A DNA stretch of 64,000 bases from positions 99,584 through 163,583 of the forward strand of contig JACPXC010000048.1 in the NCBI GenBank assembly GCA_016196755.1, given 5' to 3'. Below, piece after piece: positions 35,847 to 45,097 of the stretch. Within the stretch, counting starts at the first letter, position 1. Each line of letters begins with the position of its first letter. The DNA comes from Elusimicrobiota bacterium (GTDB lineage Bacteria > Elusimicrobiota > Elusimicrobia > UBA1565). The translations under genes and the position numbers were made by a program. The notes below the pieces were generated by a model. That model saw nothing but the letters and a program-made list of their open reading frames with translations. It searched no databases and was not told the DNA's origin.

Positions 35847-36545
35847 ATGAGGCTCACCTTGGTCCTTTTGACGCGCAACGAGCTGCCTGGGCTCCGGGCG
35901 CTATGGGACCGCATCCCTTTCGAGGCCGTGGAGGATGTGCTTTCCGTCGACGGAGACTCCACGGACGGCACGCTCGAGTTTTTGGCCGCGCGCGGAGTGC
36001 GGAGAGCCGCCCGGCCCTCGGCCGGCCGGGGGGAAGCCTTCCGTATAGCGTTCGCGGAGGCTTCCGGCGACGCGCTGGTATTCTTCAGCCCCGACGGCAA
36101 CGAGGACCCGGCCGACATCCCCAGATTTCGGCCGCTCCTTGAGGAAGGCTGCGATATGGTGATCGCCTCGCGCATGATGGCCGGCGCGCGCAACGAGGAA
36201 GACGACGACGCCGTCCCGCTGCGCAAGTGGGCGAACAAGGCCTTCAACCTCATGGCGAACCTGACCTGGAACCGCGGGCCCTTCATCTCCGACTCGATCA
36301 ACGGCTACCGCGCGATCAGCCGCGCGGCGTGGGAACGTCTCGCGCTGGATGGCAGGGGCTACACGATCGAGTACCAGTCCTCGATCCGGGCCATGAAGCT
36401 CGGGCTCAAGGTGGCCGAGTTCCCCACGCACGAGGGCGGGCGGATTGGACCCGGAGGCTCCCCGGCGCTCCCGTTGGGCCTGCAGTTCCTCCGCCTCTTC
36501 GCATCGGAGGTCCGCGCCGGCCGGCGTTTCCTAACGCGTCTCTGA
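35847..36545 (+). CDS. Glycosyltransferase family 2 (DPM1-like)
   Basis: A 232-residue short GT2. SVDGDSTDGT is the nucleotide loop, FFSPDGNEDP holds the metal-binding acidic residues, and SRMM plus GYRAISR are typical of polyprenyl-phosphate sugar synthases. There are no C-terminal membrane helices. It may make the undecaprenyl-phosphate sugar used by the GT39-like membrane transferases in the window, an inference. It begins 7 bp after the GNAT gene. Confidence 0.8.
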   Translation: MRLTLVLLTRNELPGLRALWDRIPFEAVEDVLSVDGDSTDGTLEFLAARGVRRAARPSAGRGEAFRIAFAEASGDALVFFSPDGNEDPADIPRFRPLLEEGCDMVIASRMMAGARNEEDDDAVPLRKWANKAFNLMANLTWNRGPFISDSINGYRAISRAAWERLALDGRGYTIEYQSSIRAMKLGLKVAEFPTHEGGRIGPGGSPALPLGLQFLRLFASEVRAGRRFLTRL

Positions 36546-36586
36546 CTCCTCGGGCTCGAGGGCAGCGGGAACCTGGCCCCAGGGCC

Positions 36587-38371
36587 TCACGCCGCCGGCC
36601 AGTCGCTCAGGCGCGACTGATAGAGCTGCAGGATTTTCCCATTCTGGGACGCATGGACGCGCAGGGCCTCAACGCACCCCGGAGGGAGACCGTCTTCCAC
36701 GATGACCAGGCGTTCGTGCGGCAGCTCTCCGTTGAGGCGGGCCAGGTCCTTAAGGGTGACGACCGGGAGCCCATAGATGCGGGCCGCGCGCTCACCCTTC
36801 GGGTCGACGAAGGCCGCCACGATCCCGCGCCCCTCTCCCGCCGTCAAGTGGGCGTAAGCCGCCAGAGCCGAAGGCCCGATGCCGAAGATGACGGCCCGCC
36901 GCGGTCCAGCCTCCACGAGCAGGATTTCGAAGAACTGGAACGAGGTGCGCACTCCCAAGGTGCTCAGGAACAGCAGGACACCGAAGAGTGGGAAGACGCT
37001 GCGCGGATACGCATGATAGCGATAGAGCACGACGGCCACGGCGATGCAGCAGAGCGTCGCCGCGCCGGCCGCCTTGCCGAAGCGGATGACATCCCGAATC
37101 CCGTAGTTCTCCCAGACCCCCCCATAGACGCCCATGGATTGGTAGCAAGCCAGGGTCAACCCTAGGACCCATGGGATGGACGTGGATACCTGCTCCTTGT
37201 ACTCGGGGAGCAAGGAGAAATCGAAGCGCAGGCCATAGGCCGTGCAGAAGCAGATGTAGGCGAGGGCGAGGTCCATGACGACCTCCATCATCCGCCGCTT
37301 GAAGACCCAGCCAATGACGAGGCCCATGCGGCCCTTCGGCGACATCGGCTCGGTTTCCACGCGGACCTTGGCAAGCCAGGCGAAGAACAGTCCCAGCGGG
37401 ATCCATGACAGCGCCACGTAGAAAAGGGCGCGAAGACGGCCGATCCCCTGGGCGAGCTGGAGGCCGGAAATCCCAGCGACGACGGCTAGAGCGTAGAAGA
37501 CCAGCAGGGCCTTGCGCTCGCTGAGACCCATCCTGATAAGACGATGAGAGCTGTGGTCCCGCCCGCCTTGGCTTATCGGCTGGCCGCGAAGAACCCGCGT
37601 CACAGTGACCAGAAGCACGTCCAGAATCGGGATTGCGAGTACCAGGGCGGGACCGGCCATCACCGACAAAGCGCCCAGCTTCTGACCGGCGGCCAGCGCA
37701 TTGGAAAGGCTCATCCCGCCCAGCAGCAGACCGACGGAGAGGCTGCCGGCGTCCCCCATAAAGATGCGGGCCGGGGGGAAATTGAAGCAGAGGAAGCCGC
37801 CCAGGCCGCCGGCCAGGGCGGCGGCCAAGGCCGCGCGGGACGGGGCTCCGGCCTCGGCGAACTGGAACGCGAGGAACGCCGACGCGATCAACGAGACGCC
37901 TGCGGCGAGGCCATCCATGTTGTCCATCAGGTTAATGGCGTTGATGATCGCTACGATCCAGAAGATCGACACCAGGATGTTGACCGATTGGAACGGATTT
38001 AGCGCGAAGCCGACGCCAAAGCCGGTGACGACACAGGCTCCGAGGATCTGCGCCACCAGCTTGGTCTGCGGCCGAAACGAGAAGCGGTCATCAAGCGCGC
38101 CGACGACGAGCAGGAACAGGCCGCCGAGGAGGATGCCCGCCGCCGTCGACCTCAGCTCGCCGCCGCCGAGCAGGAGTCCCGCCGCCGTGGCGATGAAAAT
38201 TGCGACTCCGCCCAACATGGGGACGGGACGTCCGGCCCAACGGTCGGCGCGGGGTTTGGCCACCACCCCGAGCCGGACGGCCATGCGGCCGACGATAGGA
38301 GTGAGGAGAACGCTCAAGAGCAGGCCGATACCGGCCGGAGCGAGAAGCACCGCGAGCGGGATCGGGTTCAA
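36587..38371 (-). CDS. WecA-type phospho-sugar transferase fused to CapD/PglF-like N-terminal module
   Basis: A 594-residue membrane protein. Residues 1-325 form a polyprenyl-phosphate GlcNAc-1-phosphate transferase: LMDNMDGLAAG has the catalytic Asp residues, FMGDAGSLSVG the second acidic block, and GGRDHSSHRL the sugar-binding histidine loop. Residues 350-594 add about four helices and a Rossmann fragment (AVIFGIGPSALAAYA), as in the CoA_binding_3 N-terminal part of CapD/PglF/WbaP proteins, without any dehydratase or transferase domain after it. It would start glycan assembly on undecaprenyl phosphate. The role of the tail is unknown. Its start overlaps the TGA of the upstream epimerase gene. 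Confidence 0.85.
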   Translation of the reverse strand: MNPIPLAVLLAPAGIGLLLSVLLTPIVGRMAVRLGVVAKPRADRWAGRPVPMLGGVAIFIATAAGLLLGGGELRSTAAGILLGGLFLLVVGALDDRFSFRPQTKLVAQILGACVVTGFGVGFALNPFQSVNILVSIFWIVAIINAINLMDNMDGLAAGVSLIASAFLAFQFAEAGAPSRAALAAALAGGLGGFLCFNFPPARIFMGDAGSLSVGLLLGGMSLSNALAAGQKLGALSVMAGPALVLAIPILDVLLVTVTRVLRGQPISQGGRDHSSHRLIRMGLSERKALLVFYALAVVAGISGLQLAQGIGRLRALFYVALSWIPLGLFFAWLAKVRVETEPMSPKGRMGLVIGWVFKRRMMEVVMDLALAYICFCTAYGLRFDFSLLPEYKEQVSTSIPWVLGLTLACYQSMGVYGGVWENYGIRDVIRFGKAAGAATLCCIAVAVVLYRYHAYPRSVFPLFGVLLFLSTLGVRTSFQFFEILLVEAGPRRAVIFGIGPSALAAYAHLTAGEGRGIVAAFVDPKGERAARIYGLPVVTLKDLARLNGELPHERLVIVEDGLPPGCVEALRVHASQNGKILQLYQSRLSDWPAA

Positions 38372-39366
38372 GCGCGGCTGGCTTCAGCCGCCGGCTGGGC
38401 CGCCGACAGGCCGCGCTCGTAGGAGATCACGTCCCGGATGATGTCGTCGAGAGTATACTTCGGCTCGTAGCCGATCGCCGCGTGGACACGCGTCAGGTCA
38501 GGAACCCGCCGGGCCATGTCCTCGAAGCCCTCCTCGTAGGCTTCGCTGTACGGGACTAACTTGATGGGAGAGCTCGAGCCGGCCAACTCCTTGATCCGCT
38601 CGGCCAGACCCATGATGGATATCTCGTTCTGCGAGCCGATATTGAAGACTTGGCCGACCGCCGCCGGGCACTGCATCAAAGCGGCCTGGGCTCGAACGCT
38701 ATCTTTGACATGCGTAAAGCAGCGCCGCTGGGTGCCGTCGCCATAAACGGTCATCGGCTCTCCGGCCAGAGCCTGGCGGACCAAGGTCGGCACGACCATC
38801 CCGTAGCGGCCGGTCTGGCGCGGGCCGACGGTATTGAAGAGACGTGCCACGACGACGGGAAGGCCACGCTCCTTCCAATACGCAATGGCCAGGAACTCGT
38901 CGAGGGCCTTCGAGCAGGCGTAGCTCCAGCGGCCTTTGCTCGTCGCACCCATGACAAGATCGCCGTCCTCCCGGAAAGGGATCGCCGCGCTCTTCCCATA
39001 GACCTCGGACGTGGAGGCGACGAAAACGGGCCGATTCTTCTTGTTGGCGACCTCGAGGACCAGCTCGGTGAGCTTGACGTTCGTCTCGATCGTCCGGACA
39101 GGGCTCTCGACGATGAGCTTCACGCCAACCGCCGCGGCGAGATGGAAGACGATGTCGGCCGCGTCCACCATCTCCGCCAGCAGGGCCTTGTTGGCGACCG
39201 TATCAATCACGTACTGAAAATCGCGCCGTCCTTTGAGGTGGGTGATGTTGGAGATGGCCCCAGTCGAAAGGTCGTCAAGGACGGTGACGGAATGTCCCAG
39301 GGACAGCAGATGCTCCGAAAGATGGGACCCGACGAAGCCGGCACCGCCCGTCAAGAAGTATTTCAT
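38368..39366 (-). CDS. NAD-dependent sugar-nucleotide epimerase/dehydratase (GalE/UXS-like)
   Basis: A 332-residue extended SDR. LTGGAGFVGSHL is the cofactor loop, STSEVYG supplies the catalytic Ser and YACSK the YxxxK pair. The block NTVGPRQTGRYGMVVP and the C-terminal EGFEDMARRVPD resemble UDP-glucuronate decarboxylase and UDP-GlcNAc epimerase-like proteins. It likely supplies an activated sugar to the initiator that follows it. The exact activity is not decidable by eye. Confidence 0.85.
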   Translation of the reverse strand: MKYFLTGGAGFVGSHLSEHLLSLGHSVTVLDDLSTGAISNITHLKGRRDFQYVIDTVANKALLAEMVDAADIVFHLAAAVGVKLIVESPVRTIETNVKLTELVLEVANKKNRPVFVASTSEVYGKSAAIPFREDGDLVMGATSKGRWSYACSKALDEFLAIAYWKERGLPVVVARLFNTVGPRQTGRYGMVVPTLVRQALAGEPMTVYGDGTQRRCFTHVKDSVRAQAALMQCPAAVGQVFNIGSQNEISIMGLAERIKELAGSSSPIKLVPYSEAYEEGFEDMARRVPDLTRVHAAIGYEPKYTLDDIIRDVISYERGLSAAQPAAEASRA

Positions 39367-39446
39367 ATGTCTCCGCTATTGAACCGATACATTATAGCAA
39401 TAGCTCAGACGTGATGCAGGTACAAGGCGGTGACTTAGGTCATCCC

Positions 39447-40592
39447 TCACCCCACGAGCCGCTCGATGAGCTCGAGCGATTGAGAGACGACCACGCCCTC
39501 GGCGTAACGCTCCTCGACGCGGAGTCGCCCCGCGGCCCCCATCCTGCGCCTCCCCTCGGGGTCGCGGGCCAGCGCCTGTAGGGCGTCGGCCAGGGCCGAC
39601 GGGTCGCGCAGGGGCACAAGCAGGCCGTTCTTGCCGTGCTCCACGACCTCCTTGCACCCCGTTGTGTCGGTAGCGATGATGGGGCGGCCGCAGGCAGCCG
39701 CCTCGATGAGGGCCTTGGGAAGCCCTTCCCGATGAGAAGGAAGGACTGCAGCATGAGCCATCCGCCAGACCTCCTTCACGTCCTCCCGCGGACCGAGCCA
39801 TTCCACGACGCCCTCCTTGGTCCAAGCCCTGAGCTCGCGCTCGGGGATCGCCGTGGGATTGAGGGGATCGGTAGGTCCGACGAGCAGAATTCGGCAAGCC
39901 TGACCGCGTCGCCGGAGCAGTCGCCCCGCTTCTACGAGGTCGCGCACTCCCTTGTCCCCAAGCATGCGGCATACCGCCGCCGCGGTAAAGGGGCCGGCGG
40001 GCTCCGGCAGCGGCGTGAATCGTTCGCAGTCCACCCCAGAGCCGCGCACGAGTGCGCTGCGGGAAACGGCGCCCGGCACCGCCTGGAAGAGGAGTTCCCT
40101 GTCCTCGTCGTTTTGGACGATGGTCGTCGATCCAGGGCGATCGATGACCGCCCGAAGGACAGCCGTGATAGGTCTTCTCAGCAAGGCGGCCTTGAGAGAG
40201 CGCGATGTGAACAGGAAACCGAAGCCTGTCATGATGTTCAGGATGGGGGGGGGACCGGCGATGCGCGCCGCCAGACCGGCGATGACGACCGGCTTGAGGG
40301 CGACGTGGACAGCCGCTGCAGGCCGTAGCCGCCGATAGAGCTGGATTAAGGCGAGCAAGGTCCTAGGCTCGCGCCACCCTCCAAGGCCCCTCTGCAAGGC
40401 GGGAATCTCATGAAGCTCGAAGCCTTCGGCGAGAATCCGCTCTCTATGATCTTGGACACGTGTCGCCACCGCTACGCGGAACCCGGCGGCCTTAGCCGCG
40501 CGCGCCAAAGGCAGGCGATGCGAGCAGAAGTACCAATCCTCGGTGACGACGAAGAGCAGGAGCGGAGGGGGCACGCAACCGAATTTTAGCAT
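39447..40592 (-). CDS. Glycosyltransferase family 4 (group 1), PglA-like
   Basis: A 381-residue GT-B protein. The N-terminal LLLFVVTEDWYFCSHRLPLA resembles GT4 enzymes that act second in lipid-linked glycan assembly, such as PglA/PglJ relatives. The donor half has VLPSHREGLPKALIEAAACGRPIIATD with the E-x7-E-type signature. A possible GalNAc or Hex transferase working next to the WecA-like initiator. Divergent from the second exporter across 52 bp. Confidence 0.87.
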   Translation of the reverse strand: MLKFGCVPPPLLLFVVTEDWYFCSHRLPLARAAKAAGFRVAVATRVQDHRERILAEGFELHEIPALQRGLGGWREPRTLLALIQLYRRLRPAAAVHVALKPVVIAGLAARIAGPPPILNIMTGFGFLFTSRSLKAALLRRPITAVLRAVIDRPGSTTIVQNDEDRELLFQAVPGAVSRSALVRGSGVDCERFTPLPEPAGPFTAAAVCRMLGDKGVRDLVEAGRLLRRRGQACRILLVGPTDPLNPTAIPERELRAWTKEGVVEWLGPREDVKEVWRMAHAAVLPSHREGLPKALIEAAACGRPIIATDTTGCKEVVEHGKNGLLVPLRDPSALADALQALARDPEGRRRMGAAGRLRVEERYAEGVVVSQSLELIERLVG

Positions 40593-40644
40593 GGGTTCTC
40601 AGCATTTTTGGTAATCTAGCATCCTCGATAAGGCTCCTCGATCC

Positions 40645-42465
40645 ATGGCGCGCAAAGGCCATTCCAGCCTGCAGAATCTGAGCCGATTGGCCGACAGGAT
40701 CGGCTTTGACGCGGCGACCCTCGTTTCGCCGGCGGTTCTAGGCGCCTTGGCCGCCCTCTTCGAGGCGGTTTCCCTAGGTCTGCTCCTCCCCGCGGCGCAA
40801 GCCAGTATCCAACTCGATTTCGGCTTGGTCCGCCGATCGAAAATGCTCGCGCCGGTCCTCGGAACCTTCCCCGTCTTCGACGGAATGCCCGACCGTGCCC
40901 TTTATCTGATCCTCTTGGCCGCGATCTTCGCGGCCTCGATGAGCAAGATTATCCTCGTCTATCTCTCCTCCGTTGCCTTGGCCCGCCGGGCGCATGCGCT
41001 CTCGAGCCTCCTACGGAGAACCCTCTTCGGTCGGGCTATCGGCTATGGCAAACTGTTCTTCGACCATGCCAACGCCGGCCATCTTCAGCACATCATCCTC
41101 GGGTCCCCCGAGCGCATTGCGGCGCACCTCACGTCCCTCCAAGAAATAATATCGGCCGCCTTCATGCTGACGGCCTATGCCGCCGTGATGCTGATTATCT
41201 CCTGGAAGCTGACCCTGGCTTTGGCCCTCAGCGCGCCTCTCATCCAGGTCGCCGTGAATGCTGTAGCCGCGGGCATCAAAGACGCTTCCAAGCGCGCCGT
41301 CGATGTCCGCAAAACTCTCAGTTCCCAAGCCGCGAACGTTATGACGGGCGTCCTTTTGGTCAAATCCTGCGCCGCCGAACCGCTCGAGCGCGCTCGTTTC
41401 GATCGGATCAGCGCCCAACTCGACGTCCTGCAGTCCAAGCTCGATGAGCGTGCGGCGATGGCCCGGCCGATTCAGGAAGGAGTATTTCTGGTCATGATGC
41501 TGGCTCTGCTGCTGGCCCTGGCCTTCATCCCTGACTCCCAACGCGCGGCGTTGATACCGGGCTTGCTGGTCTTCGTCTACCTGGCGCGTCGCGCCTCCAT
41601 CGCCTTGCTCTCCCTCGGGCGATTCAAGGTAGCCGCCGCGGCTATCGAGGGATCGGTCATCGAGGCGCTCCAACTCCTTGACGCGGCCGGTAAATTCGAG
41701 GTCCCCGACGGCGAAAAGCCTTACGCGGGACTCGGGGAGGGAATCCGCTTTCAAGGGCTAGACTATACGTTCCCGAACGGCGTCCTAGCCCTCAAGGGGG
41801 TGTCGTTCATCGCCCCAAAGGGAAGGATGACGGCCATCGTCGGACCGAGCGGCGCGGGAAAGACGACGCTGTTCAACTTGCTCCTGCGCTTTTACGAGCC
41901 GCCCTCCGGCGCGATTCTCCTCGACCAAGCCGACATCCGGGGAGTCTCGCGTGCGTCCCTTTGCCTGCGCCTGGCCCTGGTGGATCAGGATACCATCCTC
42001 TTCAACGACACCATCCGCAACAACCTGGGCTACGCCGCGCCGACCCCGCTGAGCGACGAGGACCTCCTGAAAGCCTTGGACCGCGCGCGCCTCTCGGAGT
42101 TCATCCGCCGGCTTCCCCAGGGTCTCGATACGGAGATTGGAGACCGCGGCGTGAAGCTCTCCGGCGGTGAGAAGCAGCGCCTGAGCATAGCCCGCGCCCT
42201 CCTCAAAAACGCCGACATCCTGCTCCTTGACGAAGCCACGAGCGCGCTCGACTCCGAGACTGAGACTCTGCTCCAGCAGTCGATTGAGACGTTGACCGAA
42301 GGGAAGACCACCCTAGTCATCGCCCATCGTCTCTCCACCGTTAAGAACGCTGACAAGATCGTGGTGCTGGAAGAGGGACGCGTCGTCGAAGAAGGCGCCT
42401 TGGAAGCGCTATTGGCCTCCCCGGGGCCGTTCCGCCGCCTATGGGAAGCCCAGGAGTTCCGATGA
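40645..42465 (+). CDS. MsbA/PglK-like ABC exporter half-transporter (paralogue)
   Basis: A 606-residue half-transporter with six membrane helices and a C-terminal ATPase: Walker A GPSGAGKTT, VDQDTILF Q-loop, signature LSGGEKQR, Walker B ILLLDEATSALD, H-loop AHRLST. The block GKLFFDHANAGHL matches GKIFFDKNNAGHL in the exporter at 24841-26673, so the two are paralogues. Likely flips a lipid-linked oligosaccharide. Its TGA overlaps the start of the GT4-DUF218 gene. Confidence 0.88.
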   Translation: MARKGHSSLQNLSRLADRIGFDAATLVSPAVLGALAALFEAVSLGLLLPAAQASIQLDFGLVRRSKMLAPVLGTFPVFDGMPDRALYLILLAAIFAASMSKIILVYLSSVALARRAHALSSLLRRTLFGRAIGYGKLFFDHANAGHLQHIILGSPERIAAHLTSLQEIISAAFMLTAYAAVMLIISWKLTLALALSAPLIQVAVNAVAAGIKDASKRAVDVRKTLSSQAANVMTGVLLVKSCAAEPLERARFDRISAQLDVLQSKLDERAAMARPIQEGVFLVMMLALLLALAFIPDSQRAALIPGLLVFVYLARRASIALLSLGRFKVAAAAIEGSVIEALQLLDAAGKFEVPDGEKPYAGLGEGIRFQGLDYTFPNGVLALKGVSFIAPKGRMTAIVGPSGAGKTTLFNLLLRFYEPPSGAILLDQADIRGVSRASLCLRLALVDQDTILFNDTIRNNLGYAAPTPLSDEDLLKALDRARLSEFIRRLPQGLDTEIGDRGVKLSGGEKQRLSIARALLKNADILLLDEATSALDSETETLLQQSIETLTEGKTTLVIAHRLSTVKNADKIVVLEEGRVVEEGALEALLASPGPFRRLWEAQEFR

Positions 42466-44342
42466 CCCGTGCCGACCCAGTCATGACCGGGGAGGGTATC
42501 GTCTGCCTTTCCTCGATCGACTGGGATTTCCTGTGGCAAGGTCACCAGGAGATCATGCAGAGATTCGCCGCAGCGGGGAACCCGGTGCTCTTCATCGAGA
42601 ACACCGGGGTGCGCGCGCCGACGTTGAGCGACCTCCCCAGGCTCGCCTCGCGTGTGCGGAATTGGTGGGGAGGCGTCGAGGGCTTCCGTGAGCGCGGCCC
42701 CAATCTGATCGTCCTTTCGCCCTTGCTCCTGCCGTTCCCGTATTCGCCCCTCGCGCGATGGCTCAACGCGCGTCTGCTCGAGCGCGCCATCCGGAACTGG
42801 ATGGAAGCGACCAGGCGCGGTTCGGTTGTCCTGTGGACCTTCATCCCGACGCCTCTGGTCTTGGACCTCATCGCAGACTTGGCGCCCTCCCTGACGGTCT
42901 ATTACTGCATCGACAACTTCTCGGCTAGTTCTCCCGCGGCCAAAGCGATTGAGATCAGCGAGAACCGGCTTTTCGAGACCGCCGACCTCGTATTCGTCAC
43001 GTCGCGAGAGCTTAGCGCCCGCGCACGCCGCTGCCGCCCCGAGGCTCACATATTCCCTTTCGGCGTCGATTTCGAGTCCTTCGACTCCCGGCGCGGGCGG
43101 ACCGGAGAGCCGTCCGACGTCGCGTCCATCCCGCATCCGCGACTGGGGTACATCGGCGGCATCCATCGCTGGGTCGACCTGGATCTCCTCAAGCGCGCCG
43201 CTACCGCGCGACCCGGCTGCCACTTCGTGCTGGTCGGCCCCACGCAGACGGACGTGACGAGCCTCGCGGGACTGCCCAACGTTCACATGCTCGGGACACG
43301 CTCGCACACCGAGCTCCCGGCCTACGTCGCCTCCTTTGACGCGGGCCTCATCCCGTACCTTCTGACCGAGTATACTGCCAGCGTCTATCCAACCAAGCTC
43401 AATGAGTACTTCGCCATGGGCGTGCCCGTCATCTCGACGGCATTGCCAGAGGTGACGGCCTACAACGAGTCCAACGGCGGCGTCGTCGATGTAGCGCGGG
43501 ATCATTCGGGCTTCAACGCCCTCATCGGTGAGGTCCTGACGCGCGACGGCGCGGGCCGAGAAGCGCGCATCGAAGCGGCGCGCCGCAACGGCTGGAGCGA
43601 ACGCCTCAAGACGATGTCGGCCATCATGGTCGACTCGCTGGCCTCCAAGCGCGCGCGACCCGAAGTGATGGAGGGGCTTCTGCGCCGCCTCACGCGGCGC
43701 TACCGCCGGCCGACCGCCGCAGTCGCGCTCACCTGCGCCGCGGCTTTCGCCGTCCTCCGCTGGTCCCCGATGGTGTGGGGGCTCGCCGAGCCGCTGCGTC
43801 TCGTCGAGGCACCGACGACGGCGGACGCCGTCATCGTCCTCGGCGACGGCGCCGGCGAGTCCGGAGCCATCGGACAGAGCCACGAGGAACGAGTGGACCG
43901 CGCCATCCAGCTCTATCGGCAGGGCCTTGTCGGAAAGGTCGTGCTGTGCTCGAGCACGAAATGGACTTTCAGCGAGATCGAGGTCATGCGCGCCATCGCC
44001 TTGACCAAAGGCGTCAAGGACGAAGACATCCTTCTCGAGCCAAGCGGAGGCAGCACGCGTGAGATGATAGCGAACTCCGCCGGTCTCGCCCGAGCGAAAG
44101 CATGGCGGAAGATCCTGCTGGTGAGTTCGCCCTATCACATGAGGCGCGCAGTGGGCGCCTGGAAGAAGCAGGCGCCGGGGGTGGGAGTCGTCGCCACTCC
44201 CGCTAGCCGCAGCAGCTTCTACAGCTATCGGGAGCAAAAGCACGCGGCCTGGCGCAAGGCGGGCCCGACCTGGAACCAGCTCAAGGCGCTACTACAGGAG
44301 ACCGCCGCATTGGCGTTCTATCGCTTCCGCAGTTGGCTCTGA
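42462..44342 (+). CDS. GT4 glycosyltransferase fused to DUF218 (YdcF/SanA-like) domain
   Basis: About 626 residues in two parts. Residues 1-390 are a GT-B glycosyltransferase: YYCIDNFSAS, RLGYIGGIHRWVD (donor domain start) and YPTKLNEYFAMGVPVI (acidic donor site). A membrane helix near 400-420 follows, then a DUF218 domain: ADAVIVLGDGAGES, SGGSTREMIANS and LLVSSPYHMRRA. DUF218 proteins (YdcF, SanA, ElyC) are envelope-linked and ElyC relatives affect lipid-carrier metabolism. The fusion suggests lipid-carrier work on both sides of the membrane. Starts at ATG 42462 inside the exporter stop; its end overlaps the convergent GNAT by 25 bp. Confidence 0.85.
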   Translation: MTRADPVMTGEGIVCLSSIDWDFLWQGHQEIMQRFAAAGNPVLFIENTGVRAPTLSDLPRLASRVRNWWGGVEGFRERGPNLIVLSPLLLPFPYSPLARWLNARLLERAIRNWMEATRRGSVVLWTFIPTPLVLDLIADLAPSLTVYYCIDNFSASSPAAKAIEISENRLFETADLVFVTSRELSARARRCRPEAHIFPFGVDFESFDSRRGRTGEPSDVASIPHPRLGYIGGIHRWVDLDLLKRAATARPGCHFVLVGPTQTDVTSLAGLPNVHMLGTRSHTELPAYVASFDAGLIPYLLTEYTASVYPTKLNEYFAMGVPVISTALPEVTAYNESNGGVVDVARDHSGFNALIGEVLTRDGAGREARIEAARRNGWSERLKTMSAIMVDSLASKRARPEVMEGLLRRLTRRYRRPTAAVALTCAAAFAVLRWSPMVWGLAEPLRLVEAPTTADAVIVLGDGAGESGAIGQSHEERVDRAIQLYRQGLVGKVVLCSSTKWTFSEIEVMRAIALTKGVKDEDILLEPSGGSTREMIANSAGLARAKAWRKILLVSSPYHMRRAVGAWKKQAPGVGVVATPASRSSFYSYREQKHAAWRKAGPTWNQLKALLQETAALAFYRFRSWL

Positions 44343-45097
44343 GGCCCAGGGTGCCGCATCCAGACGTTCGGCTCGACGTAGCGCCCGATTCCTCGTTCTC
44401 GGTCGATCGATAGCGGGGCAAGGCCCTCCGGCACGACGTACTCTCCGCTCTCGGGGAAGCGAAGGCCCGTCCAGGCCTCCCAATCGCCAATGCCGGCTTC
44501 TATAGACAGGGCCCGCGGCATCATGGCGAGAAACTCGGCGCCCAGACGCTCATGCGTCCGCAGCCACGGGTCGAACGCCCGCCCCGCGTCGTCCTTCCGG
44601 CGCACGTAGCTCTCCATCTGCTCGCGCGGATAGCCGGCCTTGAGCGTGGGCCGCACGGGAGCGAGAAAAGCCTCGAGGCCCTTTCGCCCTGCCAGCGCCG
44701 ACATCGCCTCGAGCAGGGCCCTGGCTCCCTGCCCGCGCCGTTGGGGCTCAACGAGCGCCGCTATCGCGCAGAGCGCGTTGGCCCGGGTCCCGCGCGCCTC
44801 CCAGGCGTTTCTCTTGACCGCCTGGATGCTCTCCGGCAAGCCCGGCACCGTCCCGTCCCAGACCAACGGCAAGGTGTTCCCTACTCCCATGAGCCGGCCG
44901 GCATCGTCGAAAAGGGCGAGCTGGTAATCCGCGAACTCCGTCAGGAACTCCCGCCGGCCGGGCAGGCCGCCCGGCTGTCTCCACTCAAGCATGAACCGCG
45001 GCCAGCCCAGGTCGGCCAGGCGTTCGAACTCGACGAGGAGCTCCGGCCGGTCGGCCAGGGAGCAGGACTTCAGGAGACCCTCCCTACCCTCATGCAA
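44318..45097 (-). CDS. GNAT-family acyltransferase, last gene of the five-gene operon
   Basis: A 259-residue protein with an acetyl-CoA-binding loop VEPQRRGQGARALLEAM (R/QxxGxG/A motif) near 116-132. The C-terminal half has few recognisable motifs. It overlaps the upstream methyltransferase gene by 28 bp and the convergent GT4-DUF218 gene by 25 bp. In context it would acylate a small molecule made by the preceding four enzymes; the substrate is unknown. Confidence 0.6.
   Translation of the reverse strand: MHEGREGLLKSCSLADRPELLVEFERLADLGWPRFMLEWRQPGGLPGRREFLTEFADYQLALFDDAGRLMGVGNTLPLVWDGTVPGLPESIQAVKRNAWEARGTRANALCAIAALVEPQRRGQGARALLEAMSALAGRKGLEAFLAPVRPTLKAGYPREQMESYVRRKDDAGRAFDPWLRTHERLGAEFLAMMPRALSIEAGIGDWEAWTGLRFPESGEYVVPEGLAPLSIDRERGIGRYVEPNVWMRHPGPQSQLRKR

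Noticed and set aside
42030..44243. Long open frame of 737 codons on the minus strand
   Set aside because: Antisense to an ABC exporter and the GT4-DUF218 gene that both show full family motifs; it is a GC-rich mirror frame with no recognisable domain.
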